Source: Pseudomonas paralcaligenes (GTDB lineage Bacteria; Pseudomonadota; Gammaproteobacteria; Pseudomonadales; Pseudomonadaceae). From it: 64,000 nt of DNA. Location: positions 99,201-163,200 of the forward strand of contig NZ_BPFX01000022.1 in the NCBI RefSeq assembly GCF_019655855.1, given 5' to 3'. Each line of letters begins with the position of its first letter. Positions within the stretch are counted from its first letter, which is position 1. Shown here in pieces: positions 15,983-24,976 of the stretch. Both the position numbers and the translations under genes were made by a program. The notes below the pieces were generated by a model. That model did not search any database. It was not told the origin of the DNA and saw only the letters and a program-made list of their open reading frames with translations.

Positions 15983-16621
15983 ATGAACATGAAAACGATC
16001 ATCGTCGCCACCTCGCTGATGCTGGCCAGTCTCGGCGCCAGCGCAGCCAACCGGTACGTGGTCCTGTCGGACAGCATCTTCACGCAGGCCTACGGCACCA
16101 CGCGGCCGAGCAAGATGGCATTCAACCTCGTCAACACCAGGATCGACGCCATCGTCCATGTCGTCGGCTCCCCCGGCGCCACGGTCGCCCCGCAGGGCGG
16201 CCATCTGGGCGCGGCCGACATGCTGGACGCCATCGAGTTCATCAGCGGTCGCGGCGGCATGAACGGCGTTTTCATTCAGGTATCCACCAACGACCATGGC
16301 CTGGGCGTCCCGCTGGAAACCTATAAAAGCAGCCTGCGCACGCTGGTTTCGGGCATCCAGTCCAAGGGACTGGGCGTGATGTGCATCAAGCCGATCTGGA
16401 AGATCAGCCAGGATGTGCCCAATGCCGTCGGCCTCACGCTTTCCCACTACCAGCAGGCGATGACCGACGTCTGCGCGGAATATGGCGTGGCCACCCTCAC
16501 CTTCAGCGCGTCCGCCACCGACTTCGTGGACGGCCTTCACCTGAATGAAGCAGGCCATGGCAAGTTCGCGGAGTGGTTCATCAATGTAGGGGTCTACCTG
16601 GGAGGATGGACCCGGATCTGA
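15983..16621 (+). CDS. Secreted SGNH/GDSL-type hydrolase
   Basis: A 212-residue protein with a signal peptide (MNMKTIIVATSLMLASLGASAAN, cleavage after ASA). The mature start, RYVVLSDSIFTQAYG, has the block I nucleophile as SDSI instead of GDSL. VSTNDHG near 103 gives the block III Asn, and DFVDGLHLNEAGH near 180-192 gives the Asp-x-x-His of block V. All catalytic positions of an SGNH hydrolase are therefore present, which suggests a periplasmic or secreted esterase/lipase; substrate unknown. GGAG lies eight bases before the first ATG. It stands alone between genes on either side. Confidence 0.75.
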   Translation: MNMKTIIVATSLMLASLGASAANRYVVLSDSIFTQAYGTTRPSKMAFNLVNTRIDAIVHVVGSPGATVAPQGGHLGAADMLDAIEFISGRGGMNGVFIQVSTNDHGLGVPLETYKSSLRTLVSGIQSKGLGVMCIKPIWKISQDVPNAVGLTLSHYQQAMTDVCAEYGVATLTFSASATDFVDGLHLNEAGHGKFAEWFINVGVYLGGWTRI

Positions 16622-16629
16622 CGAAAACC

Positions 16630-16682
16630 GGCTATCGCCGATAGCCATCCGGTGCCGCCATGACAAGTCCATGGCGGCACCC
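16630..16682. other. Two adjacent hairpins after the SGNH hydrolase gene
   Basis: GGCTATC-GCC-GATAGCC at 16630-16646 and GGTGCCGCCATG with CATGGCGGCACC at 16651-16682. Neither is followed by a T-run, so they may act as mRNA-stabilising or rho-assisted ends and not as intrinsic terminators. Confidence 0.6.
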
Positions 16683-16719
16683 TGAAGATCCTTCGGCAGC
16701 CCCTCGATCCTGTGCCAGG

Positions 16720-16747
16720 TTGGCACGCCGCGACATTTGCTTATAAG
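16720..16747 (+). promoter_or_regulatory. argF promoter overlapped by an ArgR half-site
   Basis: A sigma-70-like promoter: TTGGCA (16720-16725), 16 bp, TATAAG (16742-16747). On the minus strand the same DNA reads TGTCGC-N8-AA (16735 back to 16720), the half-site known for the Pseudomonas ArgR. Binding here would cover the -35 box and repress argF, as expected for a biosynthetic gene. The leader to the ATG is about 105 nt and contains CCCCG/CGGGG stem near 16808-16825. Confidence 0.65.
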
Positions 16748-16859
16748 ATCGCGCCTCCCCCATTCGTCGCGCCCGGGCGGTTACAGCCGCCGTGTGGATG
16801 GTTTTTCCCCGGAAAATTCGGGGCCGCGACCGTTGTTCGAAACCAAGGTAGTGAAGCAG

Positions 16860-17777
16860 ATGAGCGCCAGGCACTTTCTCTCGTTGATGGATTACAGCCC
16901 TCAGGAACTGAGCGGCCTGATCCGTCGAGCCATCGAGCTGAAGGACCTGCGCCGCCGAGGCGTGGCCCACGAGCCGCTGAAAGGCCGCATCCTGGGCATG
17001 ATCTTCGAGAAGGCTTCCACCCGCACCCGCCTGTCCTTCGAGGCCGGCATGATCCAGCTCGGCGGCCAGGCCATCTTCCTGTCTCCGCGCGACACCCAGC
17101 TCGGCCGCGGCGAGCCGATCGGCGACACCGCCATCGTCATGTCGAGCATGCTCGACGCGGTGATGATCCGTACCTACGCCCACAGCAACCTCACCGAGTT
17201 CGCCGCCCACAGCGCGGTGCCGGTGATCAACGGCCTGTCCGACGACCTGCACCCCTGCCAGCTGCTGGCCGACATGCAGACCTTCGAGGAGGCGCGCGGC
17301 GCCATCGCCGGCAAGACCGTGGCCTGGGTCGGCGACGGCAACAACATGTGCAACACCTACCTGGAGGCGGCCGTGCGCTTCGACTTCCAGCTGCGCATCG
17401 CCTGCCCCGAGGGCTACGAGCCCAAGGCCGAGTTCCTCGCCCTGGCCGGCAACCGCGCGCGCATCGTGCGTGACCCGCGCGAGGCGGTGGCCGGCGCCCA
17501 TCTGGTGAGCACCGACGTGTGGACCTCCATGGGCCAGGAAGAGGAAAGCGCCAAGCGCCTGCGCCTGTTCGCCCCCTACCAGGTCAACCGCGCGCTGCTC
17601 GACGCCGCCGCGGACGACGTGATCTTCCTCCACTGCCTGCCGGCCCACCGCGGCGAGGAGATCAGCGAGGACCTGCTGGACGACCCGCGCTCGCTGGCCT
17701 GGCAGCAGGCCGAGAACCGCCTGCATGCGCAGAAGGCGCTGCTGGAGCTGCTGGTCGCCCCGGGATACCGCCCATGA
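16860..17777 (+). CDS. argF: Ornithine carbamoyltransferase, anabolic
   Basis: A 305-residue enzyme making citrulline from ornithine and carbamoyl phosphate in arginine synthesis. Seen: [13 protein letters not shown] near 50 (the STRTR carbamoyl-phosphate loop), [10 protein letters not shown] near 130 (HPxQ), and [12 protein letters not shown] near 262 (HCLP ornithine loop). The length and the control region with an ArgR site indicate the anabolic ArgF and not the catabolic ArcB. A longer open frame exists upstream, but the internal ATG gives the family start. Its stop overlaps the start of the ABC ATPase gene (ATGA). Confidence 0.96.
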   Translation: MSARHFLSLMDYSPQELSGLIRRAIELKDLRRRGVAHEPLKGRILGMIFEKASTRTRLSFEAGMIQLGGQAIFLSPRDTQLGRGEPIGDTAIVMSSMLDAVMIRTYAHSNLTEFAAHSAVPVINGLSDDLHPCQLLADMQTFEEARGAIAGKTVAWVGDGNNMCNTYLEAAVRFDFQLRIACPEGYEPKAEFLALAGNRARIVRDPREAVAGAHLVSTDVWTSMGQEEESAKRLRLFAPYQVNRALLDAAADDVIFLHCLPAHRGEEISEDLLDDPRSLAWQQAENRLHAQKALLELLVAPGYRP

Positions 17778-18877
17778 GCCAGGTGCTGCTGTCGCTGCGC
17801 GGCCTCGCCTGCGGCTATCAGGACCACCGCGTGGTGCAGACCCTCAACCTGCACCTCAACGCCGGCGACATCGGCTGCCTGCTCGGCCCTTCGGGCTGCG
17901 GCAAGACCACCACCCTGCGCGCCATCGCCGGCTTCGAGCCGGTGCAAGAAGGCGAGATCGAGCTGGCCGGCGAGGTGATCTCCCGCCCCGGCTTCACCCT
18001 CGCCCCCGAGAAGCGCCGCATCGGCATGGTGTTCCAGGACTACGCCCTGTTCCCCCACCTGACCGTGGCGGAGAACGTGGCCTTCGGCATCCGCAAGCAC
18101 CCGCAGCGCGAGGCGGTGGTGGCCGAGTTGCTGGAGCTGGTCAAGCTCACAAGCCTCGGCAAGCGCTACCCACACGAGCTGTCCGGCGGCCAGCAGCAGC
18201 GCGTCTCCCTGGCCCGCGCCCTGGCGCCGGAACCGCAGCTGCTGCTGCTCGACGAGCCCTTCTCCAACCTCGACGGTGAACTACGCCGGCGCCTCAGCCA
18301 CGAGGTGCGCGACATCCTCAAAGCGCGCGGCACCAGCGCCATCCTGGTCACCCACGACCAGGAAGAGGCCTTCGCCGTCAGCGACCAGGTCGGCGTGTTC
18401 AACAAGGGCCGCCTGGAGCAGTGGGACACCCCCTTCAACCTCTACCACGAGCCGGCCACGCCCTTCGTCGCCAGCTTCGTCGGCCAGGGCTACTTCATCC
18501 GCGGCCAGTTGCAGAGCCCCGACACGGTACAGACCGAACTCGGTGTGATCCGCGGCAACCGCGCCTACCAGTGGTCGGAAGGCAGCGCGGTGGACGTGCT
18601 GCTGCGCCCGGACGACATCGTGCCGGCGGCGGACAGCGGCCTGCACGCCCAGGTGGTCGGCAAGACCTTCCTCGGCGCCGCCACCCTGTACCGCCTGCAG
18701 CTGCCCACCGGCACCCAGCTCGAAGCCATCTTCCCCAGCCACGCCGACCACCTGCCGGGACAGCAGGTGGGCATCCGCATCGCCGCCGAGCATCTGGTGG
18801 TGTTCGCCGCCCAGGGCAGCGTGGCGGCCCAGGTCAACCTGGCGGAATCCGGCGTGCGCCGCTACAGCGGTAACTGA
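17774..18877 (+). CDS. ABC transporter ATP-binding protein (FbpC/PotA-like)
   Basis: A 367-residue ATPase subunit. Walker [10 protein letters not shown] near 37, Q-loop [13 protein letters not shown], signature LSGGQQQR near 136, Walker [13 protein letters not shown] near 156, and switch His in [13 protein letters not shown]. The C-terminal third (about 240-367) is a TOBE/MOP-like regulatory domain with LLRPDDIV. Such subunits serve iron(III) or polyamine/putrescine importers. No permease or binding protein is nearby, so the substrate is open. It overlaps argF by four bases and is translationally coupled to it, an unexplained pairing also seen in other pseudomonads. Confidence 0.88.
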   Translation: MSQVLLSLRGLACGYQDHRVVQTLNLHLNAGDIGCLLGPSGCGKTTTLRAIAGFEPVQEGEIELAGEVISRPGFTLAPEKRRIGMVFQDYALFPHLTVAENVAFGIRKHPQREAVVAELLELVKLTSLGKRYPHELSGGQQQRVSLARALAPEPQLLLLDEPFSNLDGELRRRLSHEVRDILKARGTSAILVTHDQEEAFAVSDQVGVFNKGRLEQWDTPFNLYHEPATPFVASFVGQGYFIRGQLQSPDTVQTELGVIRGNRAYQWSEGSAVDVLLRPDDIVPAADSGLHAQVVGKTFLGAATLYRLQLPTGTQLEAIFPSHADHLPGQQVGIRIAAEHLVVFAAQGSVAAQVNLAESGVRRYSGN

Positions 18878-18903
18878 GGCCCGGCTATCGCTGTGCGGCG
18901 GCC

Positions 18904-18956
18904 GTAGGGCGGGTGCAACCCGCGCAGATCGAGCACGCGGGTTTCACCCGCCCTAC
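18904..18956. repeat. 53 bp palindrome that supplies the phzF stop codon
   Basis: Arms GTAGGGCGGGTGCAACCC... (18904-18924) and its near-perfect complement (18936-18956), one mismatch. The stop codon of the phzF-like gene (TAG, 18953-18955) lies inside the right arm. A related palindrome follows glpR at 24812-24875. Confidence 0.85.
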
Positions 18957-19732
18957 AGGAACAACTTGCCGCTGGCGACCAGCACGGCGTGGCCGGCGAT
19001 CTTCACCCGCTCGCCCAGCAGCGTGCAGTGCAGCTCGCCACCCCGCGCCGAGCACTGGAAGGCGCTCAGCTCCGTCTTGCCGAGCTGCTCCGCCCAATAA
19101 GGTACGAGGCCGCAGTGGGTGGAACCGGTGACCGGGTCCTCGTCGATGCCGATGCCCGGCGCGAAGTAGCGCGAGACGAAATCGTGCCGCTCGCCCGGCG
19201 CGGTGACGATCACGCCCAGCCCCGGCAATCGCGCCAGCGCCGTCAGGTCCGGGGTGCAGGCGCGCACCGCCGCCTCCGACTCCAGCACCGCCAGCAGCTC
19301 CTTGCCCAGGCGCACGGCCTGCACCGGCTGGCCGAGGATCGTCGCCAGTTCGCTCTCCATGGCCGCCGGCTCCATCGTCATGGCCGGGAAGTCCAGCACC
19401 AGCCGGCCGGCCTCGCGGGTCACCGCCAGCGCGCCGGACTGGCAGACGAAATCCAGCCGTTCGCCCGGCTCGTCATACAGGGCGAACAGCGCATGGGCGC
19501 TGGCCAGGGTGGCATGGCCGCACAGCGGCACCTCGCAGGCCGGGGTGAACCAGCGGATTCGCCAGGCGGCGCCCTCGCGCACCACGAAGGCGGTCTCGGC
19601 CTGGTTGTGCTCGGCGGCGATGCGCTGCATCAGCGCCTCGTCCAGCCAGGCATCCAGGCGGTAGACCACGGCCGGATTGCCATGGAAGGGCCGGTCGGTG
19701 AAGGCGTCGATCTGGTGGAATTCGAGGGACAT
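18953..19732 (-). CDS. PhzF family epimerase-like protein
   Basis: A 259-residue protein of the diaminopimelate-epimerase-like PhzF fold. Begins SLEFHQIDAFTDRPFHGNPAVV; the conserved acid is in NQAETAFV (Glu near 46), followed by RWFTPACEVPLCGHATLASAHAL and, in the second half, GIDEDPVTGSTHCGLVPYW (the DPVTGS motif). PhzF itself isomerises a phenazine precursor, but most family members in bacteria lie outside phenazine loci, as here, and have unknown substrates. Its stop codon lies inside a palindromic repeat. Confidence 0.88.
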   Translation of the reverse strand: MSLEFHQIDAFTDRPFHGNPAVVYRLDAWLDEALMQRIAAEHNQAETAFVVREGAAWRIRWFTPACEVPLCGHATLASAHALFALYDEPGERLDFVCQSGALAVTREAGRLVLDFPAMTMEPAAMESELATILGQPVQAVRLGKELLAVLESEAAVRACTPDLTALARLPGLGVIVTAPGERHDFVSRYFAPGIGIDEDPVTGSTHCGLVPYWAEQLGKTELSAFQCSARGGELHCTLLGERVKIAGHAVLVASGKLFL

Positions 19733-19812
19733 GCGAGGCTCCTTGTGCGTGAGTCTCCAGCATGCCGGGCACGGGCCGGCATCACCCGATACAGTCGCCG
19801 ACGATTGCGCCG

Positions 19813-20583
19813 TTACAGGTCCACGCCGTAGGCCCGCAGCAACGCCTCCAGGCGGCCGTCGGCGCGGTAGCGCCGCAGGCCCTGCTCGAACAGCTCGACG
19901 TAGCGCGCACTGTCCTCCCGCGCCGGGGAAAAGGCCAGGTAGATCGGCACGTCCGGCTCACGGCAGCCGGCCTCGCGCACCTCGACCGGGCGGCCCCGCG
20001 CGGCCAGGTGCGCCTGCAGCACCCAGCTGTTCTCCAGCACGACATCGAGGCGGCCAACGCGCAGCTTGTTCAGGTTGATCTCCAGCGCGCGGTCGCCGGC
20101 GGCCACCTGCACATGCTGGTCGTCGCGGCGATGGGCTTCGACGTAGGCGTTGATCAGCTCGCCGTAGCTGTAGTCGTTGATCACGCCGAGGCGGATGCCC
20201 GGCAGCGAATCGACCCCGGTGTAGCGCCAGGTCGACGCCGGCAGCGTATAGAAGCAGTTGCGCGACAGCGCCACCGGCGTGTCGGTGAACAGGAAGTCGG
20301 GGGCGTCCTCGCGGCCGGCGCCGACCGCAGCGTTGATCTCGCCGCGACGCACCTGCTGCAGCACCCGCGCCCAGTTGCGCGTCTCGTAGCGCACCTCGAT
20401 ACCGGCCTCGGCGAAGATGTCCCGCGCCAGCTCGACGAAGATGCCCGGCCGTTCGGCATCGGCCGCGCAGTTGATCGGGCACCAGGGATCGGCGGCGATC
20501 ACCAGCGTCTCGCCGCGCGCCGCCAGGGGCGCGCTCAGGCTGGCCAGCAGGGTGATCAGTGCAGGCAGGCGACTTCCAGGCAT
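19813..20583 (-). CDS. Periplasmic solute-binding protein, family 3
   Basis: A 256-residue protein with signal peptide MPGSRLPALITLLASLSAPLAARG. The mature part has the family 3 binding fold: PGIFVELARDIFAEAGIEVRYETRNWARVLQQV, INAAVGAGREDAPDFLFTDTPVALSRNCFY, LPGIRLGVINDYSYGELINAY, and VGRLDVVLENSWV. Amino acids or related compounds are the usual ligands. There are no permease genes beside it, so it may be an orphan binding or sensory protein. GAGG seven bases upstream selects the ATG at 20581-20583 over a longer frame. Confidence 0.82.
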   Translation of the reverse strand: MPGSRLPALITLLASLSAPLAARGETLVIAADPWCPINCAADAERPGIFVELARDIFAEAGIEVRYETRNWARVLQQVRRGEINAAVGAGREDAPDFLFTDTPVALSRNCFYTLPASTWRYTGVDSLPGIRLGVINDYSYGELINAYVEAHRRDDQHVQVAAGDRALEINLNKLRVGRLDVVLENSWVLQAHLAARGRPVEVREAGCREPDVPIYLAFSPAREDSARYVELFEQGLRRYRADGRLEALLRAYGVDL

Positions 20584-20624
20584 GCGACGACCTCGCGCAG
20601 GGAACCGATGCACTTGTATCACCC

Positions 20625-22112
20625 TCAGGCTTCGCTACGCACCCGCTTCACCGCGTCCAGCCAGCCGGCGTAGAGGCGGTCGCGGTGGGCGCCGGCCATG
20701 CGCGGGGCGAACGGCTGCTCGCGGTGCCAGTGGCCGGCGATCTCGTCCAGGTCGCGGTACAGCCCGGCCTGCAGGCCGGCCAGGTAGGCCACGCCAAGGG
20801 CGGTGGTCTCGGTGACCACCGGGCGCTCCACCGGCACGCCGAGGATGTCGGCGAGGAACTGCATAACCCAGTTGTTGACCACCATGCCGCCGTCCACGCG
20901 CAGCGCGCTGGGCTCGGCGGCGCCGTCCTGGCGCATCGCCTCGAGCAGGTCGCGGGTCTGGTAGCACACCGACTGCAGGCCGGCGGTGACGATCTCCTTG
21001 ATCCCGGTGTCGCGGGTCAGGCCGAAGATGGCGCCGCGCGCCTTGGGGTCCCAGTACGGCGCGCCGAGGCCGGTGAAGGCCGGCACCAGATACACCCCGC
21101 AGGCGTCGCCGGTCTGCTCGGCCAGGGCCTCGCTGTCGCGGGCGTGGCCGATCAGCTTGATGCCGTCGCGCAGCCACTGCACGGCGGCGCCGGCGACGAA
21201 GATGCTGCCCTCCACCGCGTAGGTGACCTTGCCGTTCAGCCGGTAGCCGACGGTGGTCAGCAGACGGTTGCGCGAGCGCACCGGGGTATCGCCGGTGTTC
21301 TGGATCATGAAGCAGCCGGTGCCATAGGTGCTCTTGACCATGCCGGGACTGAAGCAGGCCTGGCCGATCAGCGCCGCCTGCTGGTCGCCGGCCATGCCCA
21401 GCACCGGGATGGCGGCGCCGAGCAGGCCCGGCTCGGTGGTGCCGAACTCGGCGGCGCAGTCGAGCACCTCCGGCAGCAGGCTGCGCGGAATGTCGAACAG
21501 CGCCAGCAGCTCGTCGTCCCAGCGCTGCTCGTGGATGTTGAACAGCAGGGTGCGCGAGGCGTTGCTGGCGTCGGTGCGGTGCGCCTTGCCGCCGGTCAGG
21601 CGCCACAGCAGGAAGCTGTCCACGGTGCCGAAGCGCAGTTCGCCGCGCGCCGCGCGCTCGCGGGCGCCGGGCACCTGGTCGAGAATCCAGCGCAGCTTGG
21701 TGGCGGAGAAATAGGGGTCGATCAGCAGGCCAGTCTTGTCCGTCACCCGCGCCTCGTGGCCGGCCTCCTTGAGCCCGGCGCAGTAGTCGGCGGTACGCCG
21801 GTCCTGCCAGACGATGGCCGGGTGGATCGGCGTGCCGGTGGCCGCGTCCCACACCAGGGTGGTCTCGCGCTGGTTGGTGATGCCGATGGCCAGCACCTCC
21901 TCGGCCTTCAGCCCCTTGCTGGCCAGCGCCTCGCGGCACACCTCCAGGGTGCTCAGCCAGATTTCCTCGGCGTCGTGCTCGACCCAGCCGTCCTGCGGGA
22001 AGTACTGCTTGAACTCGCGTTGCGCGCTGGCCAGCGGCAGGCCCTGGGCGCTGAAGACGATGGCGCGGGAGCTGGTGGTGCCCTGGTCGATGGCCAGGAG
22101 GTACTGGGTCAT
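20625..22112 (-). CDS. glpK: Glycerol kinase
   Basis: A 495-residue FGGY kinase that phosphorylates glycerol. Begins [21 protein letters not shown] (phosphate loop), with [13 protein letters not shown] near 80, the glycerol-binding Asp in [30 protein letters not shown] near 266 and the FGGY signature 2 region [13 protein letters not shown] and [15 protein letters not shown]. Full length. In P. aeruginosa glpK follows glpF and precedes glpR and glpD on one strand; here it is on the opposite strand, behind ybaK and the gene at 22168-23367, and glpF is missing. Confidence 0.96.
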   Translation of the reverse strand: MTQYLLAIDQGTTSSRAIVFSAQGLPLASAQREFKQYFPQDGWVEHDAEEIWLSTLEVCREALASKGLKAEEVLAIGITNQRETTLVWDAATGTPIHPAIVWQDRRTADYCAGLKEAGHEARVTDKTGLLIDPYFSATKLRWILDQVPGARERAARGELRFGTVDSFLLWRLTGGKAHRTDASNASRTLLFNIHEQRWDDELLALFDIPRSLLPEVLDCAAEFGTTEPGLLGAAIPVLGMAGDQQAALIGQACFSPGMVKSTYGTGCFMIQNTGDTPVRSRNRLLTTVGYRLNGKVTYAVEGSIFVAGAAVQWLRDGIKLIGHARDSEALAEQTGDACGVYLVPAFTGLGAPYWDPKARGAIFGLTRDTGIKEIVTAGLQSVCYQTRDLLEAMRQDGAAEPSALRVDGGMVVNNWVMQFLADILGVPVERPVVTETTALGVAYLAGLQAGLYRDLDEIAGHWHREQPFAPRMAGAHRDRLYAGWLDAVKRVRSEA

Positions 22113-22167
22113 GGCGTCTTGCTTCCTTGTTCTACTTGTAATCGGGTTGTCGGCACGACGGGCCGCC

Positions 22168-23367
22168 TCAGCTCTCGCCTGTCCGGGCAGGCAGCGCCAG
22201 CCCCTGGGCGAAGGCCAGCTTGATGCGGTGCTCGTCGGAATAGGCGGACATGTTCCAGAGGATTTCCTCGCCCGCCTGGAGCCGGGCGAAGGTCTTGGCG
22301 ATGTTGCCGCGCCACGGTCCGGGACGGCTCGCGTAGTAGTGCTCGAAGAAGCGCTGGGCCTGTTCTCGGCTGCCGTAGCACAGCATGAAGGCCATCGGCG
22401 TGGCCTCGGGCTGGCACACGCCGGTGAAGCCGGCACCATGGGCGGCCAGGTGCTCCAGTGCACGCTCGCGGTCACCGAACAGCTCGAACAGCGGCAGCAG
22501 GTATTGCGCGATCGCCTCGCGCATCTCCCGCACAGATTGCGCCAGGGAGACGCCGGAGACCTGCCAGACGATGACCCTGGCGGCCTTCTCCGGCCGACGC
22601 AGCGAGCCGAACAGCAGGTAGCCGTCGCAGTGACTGTTGCCGGTGATCTCCTGCAGCCACGGCTTGAGCCGCTTGCTGGAGATGCGCACGTTCACCGTCA
22701 TCTGCACGTTGGCGCGGGTGTTGTAGCGCTCCGTCTCGAAGTCGACCTCGAACAGCGTGTCGCGGTCGGCCGCCGTTTTCTTCCACAGCGTACCGTGCTT
22801 GTTGGGCTTGAAGCCCTGCGCCACCAACACTTCGCCGACCTCGGCGCAGGCGCGCAGGAACTGCGCCTTCGGGTCGAGCGTGCGGTTGGCGTCGTCCTCG
22901 CGCCAGAGGCGCCACTGGGCTAGGCGCTGGTCGAGCATCGCCCGCACCCGCTCGAAGTTCTCCCAGGTGTTCTCGACGTGGTAGGTGCTCTCGTATTCGA
23001 AGCCGTGGGCCTCGGCGTGGCGGTTGAACAGGTCGCAGTAATCGCCCAGGTAGTCGCCGTGCTGCCGGGCGAACGGCGATTCGTCGCCTGTGCTGTAGTA
23101 GTCGATGGCGAAGGCGTTGCCTTCCTCGTTCAGGTCCTCGTCCCAGAACTTGCTGTCGCAGGCCCGCAACAGGAACTCCAGGCCAGTGATCTCGCGCCGC
23201 TGCAGCGCGGCCAGCAGGTCCGCCGAGTCCTCGCGGTGAACCTCCCCCGCCATGCCCTGGCCAAAGGCCCAGGCCAGGAACATGCCGATATGGATGCCGC
23301 CGTTCTCCTCCGGCAGGCCCGCCGGATAGTCGCCGCCGGAATGCCAGTCGATCCTGTCGTACGCCAT
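22168..23367 (-). CDS. Conserved protein, DUF7832-like plus DUF4304-like
   Basis: A 399-residue soluble protein. The N-terminal part, [39 protein letters not shown], is a conserved domain often found in predicted toxin-immunity or stress proteins (I would call it DUF7832-like). The central part, [43 protein letters not shown], resembles DUF4304. The C-terminal part about 270-399 is not recognised. It lies 32 bp downstream of ybaK and 55 bp upstream of glpK on the same strand, so the three may be cotranscribed. Function unknown; family names are from memory. Confidence 0.75.
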   Translation of the reverse strand: MAYDRIDWHSGGDYPAGLPEENGGIHIGMFLAWAFGQGMAGEVHREDSADLLAALQRREITGLEFLLRACDSKFWDEDLNEEGNAFAIDYYSTGDESPFARQHGDYLGDYCDLFNRHAEAHGFEYESTYHVENTWENFERVRAMLDQRLAQWRLWREDDANRTLDPKAQFLRACAEVGEVLVAQGFKPNKHGTLWKKTAADRDTLFEVDFETERYNTRANVQMTVNVRISSKRLKPWLQEITGNSHCDGYLLFGSLRRPEKAARVIVWQVSGVSLAQSVREMREAIAQYLLPLFELFGDRERALEHLAAHGAGFTGVCQPEATPMAFMLCYGSREQAQRFFEHYYASRPGPWRGNIAKTFARLQAGEEILWNMSAYSDEHRIKLAFAQGLALPARTGES

Positions 23368-23399
23368 GCTGTCCTCCTTCCCTGGTGGTGATCGGCCGC

Positions 23400-23870
23400 T
23401 CAGGGCCGGCCGATGTCGGCGAAGCTCGCCTGGGTGTGCTGGGCCAGCACCTCGGCCGCCAGCTCCACCTCCAGGCCGCGTCGGCCGGCGCTGACATGGA
23501 TGGTCGGGTAGCGCCGGGCGCTCTCGTCGATGAAGGTGCGCAGGCGCTTCTTCTGCCCCAGCGGGCTGATGCCGCCCACCAGGTAGCCGGTGCTGCGCTG
23601 GGCCTGCTGCGGGTCGGCCATGTCGGCCTTCTTGGCGCCGGCGGCGTGGGCCAGGGCCTTGAGGTCGAGGCTGCCGGCCACCGGCACCACCGCCACCAGC
23701 AGCTCGCCCTTCTCGGTGGCGGCGAGCAGCGTCTTGAACACCTGCGCCGGGTCCAGGCCGAGCTTCTCGGCGGCCTCCAGGCCATAGGAGGCGGACTTGG
23801 GGTCGTGATGGTAGCTGTGCACCTTGTGCTCGGCCTTGGCCTTTTTCAGCAGATCGATGGCGGGCGTCAT
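23400..23870 (-). CDS. ybaK: Cys-tRNA(Pro)/Cys-tRNA(Cys) deacylase YbaK
   Basis: A 156-residue YbaK/EbsC family editing protein that removes cysteine wrongly attached to tRNA-Pro. Seen: [21 protein letters not shown] at the start, [14 protein letters not shown] (Lys of the family), [25 protein letters not shown], and [17 protein letters not shown] (GGxSPxGxKK/R motif). Full length. It is divergent from glpR, 180 bp away, and heads a possible three-gene unit with the gene at 22168-23367 and glpK. Confidence 0.92.
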   Translation of the reverse strand: MTPAIDLLKKAKAEHKVHSYHHDPKSASYGLEAAEKLGLDPAQVFKTLLAATEKGELLVAVVPVAGSLDLKALAHAAGAKKADMADPQQAQRSTGYLVGGISPLGQKKRLRTFIDESARRYPTIHVSAGRRGLEVELAAEVLAQHTQASFADIGRP

Positions 23871-24017
23871 GTTCGAATGTGAAAATCCCAGTCGGAATTC
23901 GCGTACCTTAGCGGAAAAAACCGTCGGGAGCAGTTTTTAACCTCGCCTTGCGACGGCCCGCAAGAGGCGCCGTCACGAGCGGCAGGCAATGACGGTCGCC
24001 TGCGGCCGGCAGCTCGC

Positions 24018-24023
24018 TATAAT
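24018..24023 (+). promoter_or_regulatory. Predicted -10 box of glpR
   Basis: A consensus TATAAT about 28 bases before the glpR ATG. The matching -35 region is poor. Confidence 0.5.
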
Positions 24024-24050
24024 CGCCCGACCCACTCCGAAGGACAGCCC

Positions 24051-24809
24051 ATGAGCCTCCCGCCCCGCCAGCAGAGCATCCTCGAACGCGCCCGCGAACG
24101 CGGCTACGTCAGCATCGACGAGCTGGCCCAGGCCTTCGCCGTAACCCCGCAGACCATCCGCCGCGACATCAACCAGCTCGCCGAACAAGGGCTGTTGCGC
24201 CGCACCCACGGCGGCGCAGCGAGCGAGGCGTCGAGCATCCAGAACACCGCCTACGCCATGCGCGCCGGGCAGATGCGCGACGAAAAGCAGCGCATCGCCG
24301 AGGCCGTCGCCGCAGCCATTCCCGACCACGCCTCGCTGTTCATCAACATCGGCACCACCACCGAGGCCATCGCCCGCGCGCTGCTCGGGCACAAGCACCT
24401 CAAGGTGATCACCAACAATCTGCACGTGGCCGCCACCCTGGCCGACAAGGCCGACTTCGAGGTGCTGGTGGCCGGCGGCAGCGTGCGCGCCGACGGCGGC
24501 GTGGTGGGCCAGACGGCGGTGGACTTCATCCAGCAGTTCAAGGTCGACTTCGCCGTGGTCGGCATCAGCGGCATCGACGAGGACGGCAGCCTGCTGGACT
24601 TCGACTACCAGGAAGTGCGCGTCTCCCAGGCGATCATCGACAACGCCCGGCAGGTGCTGCTGGCCGCCGACTCCAGCAAGTTCGGGCGCAACGCGGTGGT
24701 GCGCCTGGGCGCCATCACCCTGGTCGACCACCTCTACACCGACGCCCCGCCCGCCCCCGCCATCGCCCAACTGCTGGCCGAGCAGCAGATTCGCCTGCAT
24801 ATCGTCTGA
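24051..24809 (+). CDS. glpR: DeoR-family glycerol-3-phosphate regulon repressor
   Basis: A 252-residue DeoR repressor. N-terminal helix-turn-helix: [52 protein letters not shown] (the DeoR signature). The C-terminal sugar-phosphate isomerase-like domain has [14 protein letters not shown] near 98, [22 protein letters not shown], and [17 protein letters not shown]. It releases its operators on binding glycerol-3-phosphate. It precedes glpD on the same strand, with a palindromic repeat in the 167 bp between them. Confidence 0.95.
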   Translation: MSLPPRQQSILERARERGYVSIDELAQAFAVTPQTIRRDINQLAEQGLLRRTHGGAASEASSIQNTAYAMRAGQMRDEKQRIAEAVAAAIPDHASLFINIGTTTEAIARALLGHKHLKVITNNLHVAATLADKADFEVLVAGGSVRADGGVVGQTAVDFIQQFKVDFAVVGISGIDEDGSLLDFDYQEVRVSQAIIDNARQVLLAADSSKFGRNAVVRLGAITLVDHLYTDAPPAPAIAQLLAEQQIRLHIV

Positions 24810-24811
24810 AC

Positions 24812-24875
24812 GCAGGGCGGGCGCAACCCGCGCGGTCCCTGCCTCCGATGCACACGCGGGTTGCACCCGCCCTAC
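24812..24875. repeat. 64 bp palindrome between glpR and glpD
   Basis: Arms 24812-24832 and 24855-24875 pair with two mismatches (core CAGGGCGGGCGCAACCCGCG). Same family as 18904-18956. It starts two bases after the glpR stop and could shield the glpR mRNA end. Confidence 0.85.
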
Positions 24876-24926
24876 TCCCACTTGCCGACGTCCGGGCTGG
24901 CGGAAGCGCGCTGGTTCGGCTAGGCT

Positions 24927-24958
24927 ATTTTCGGAAACGAACATTCAATTTCGAATTC
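24927..24958 (+). promoter_or_regulatory. Predicted GlpR operator before glpD
   Basis: TTTTCGGAAACGAACATTC and TTTCGAATTC contain repeated TTTCG/CGAA half-sites, the pattern known for Pseudomonas and enteric GlpR operators. It sits 20-50 bp before the glpD ATG, where binding would repress glpD. Confidence 0.55.
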
Positions 24959-24976
24959 AAACACAGGTGCCTCGCC

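Noticed and set aside
20625..22475. 616-residue frame that extends glpK
   Set aside because: The extra N-terminus is the gene at 22168-23367 read in another frame; [14 protein letters not shown] is the family start.
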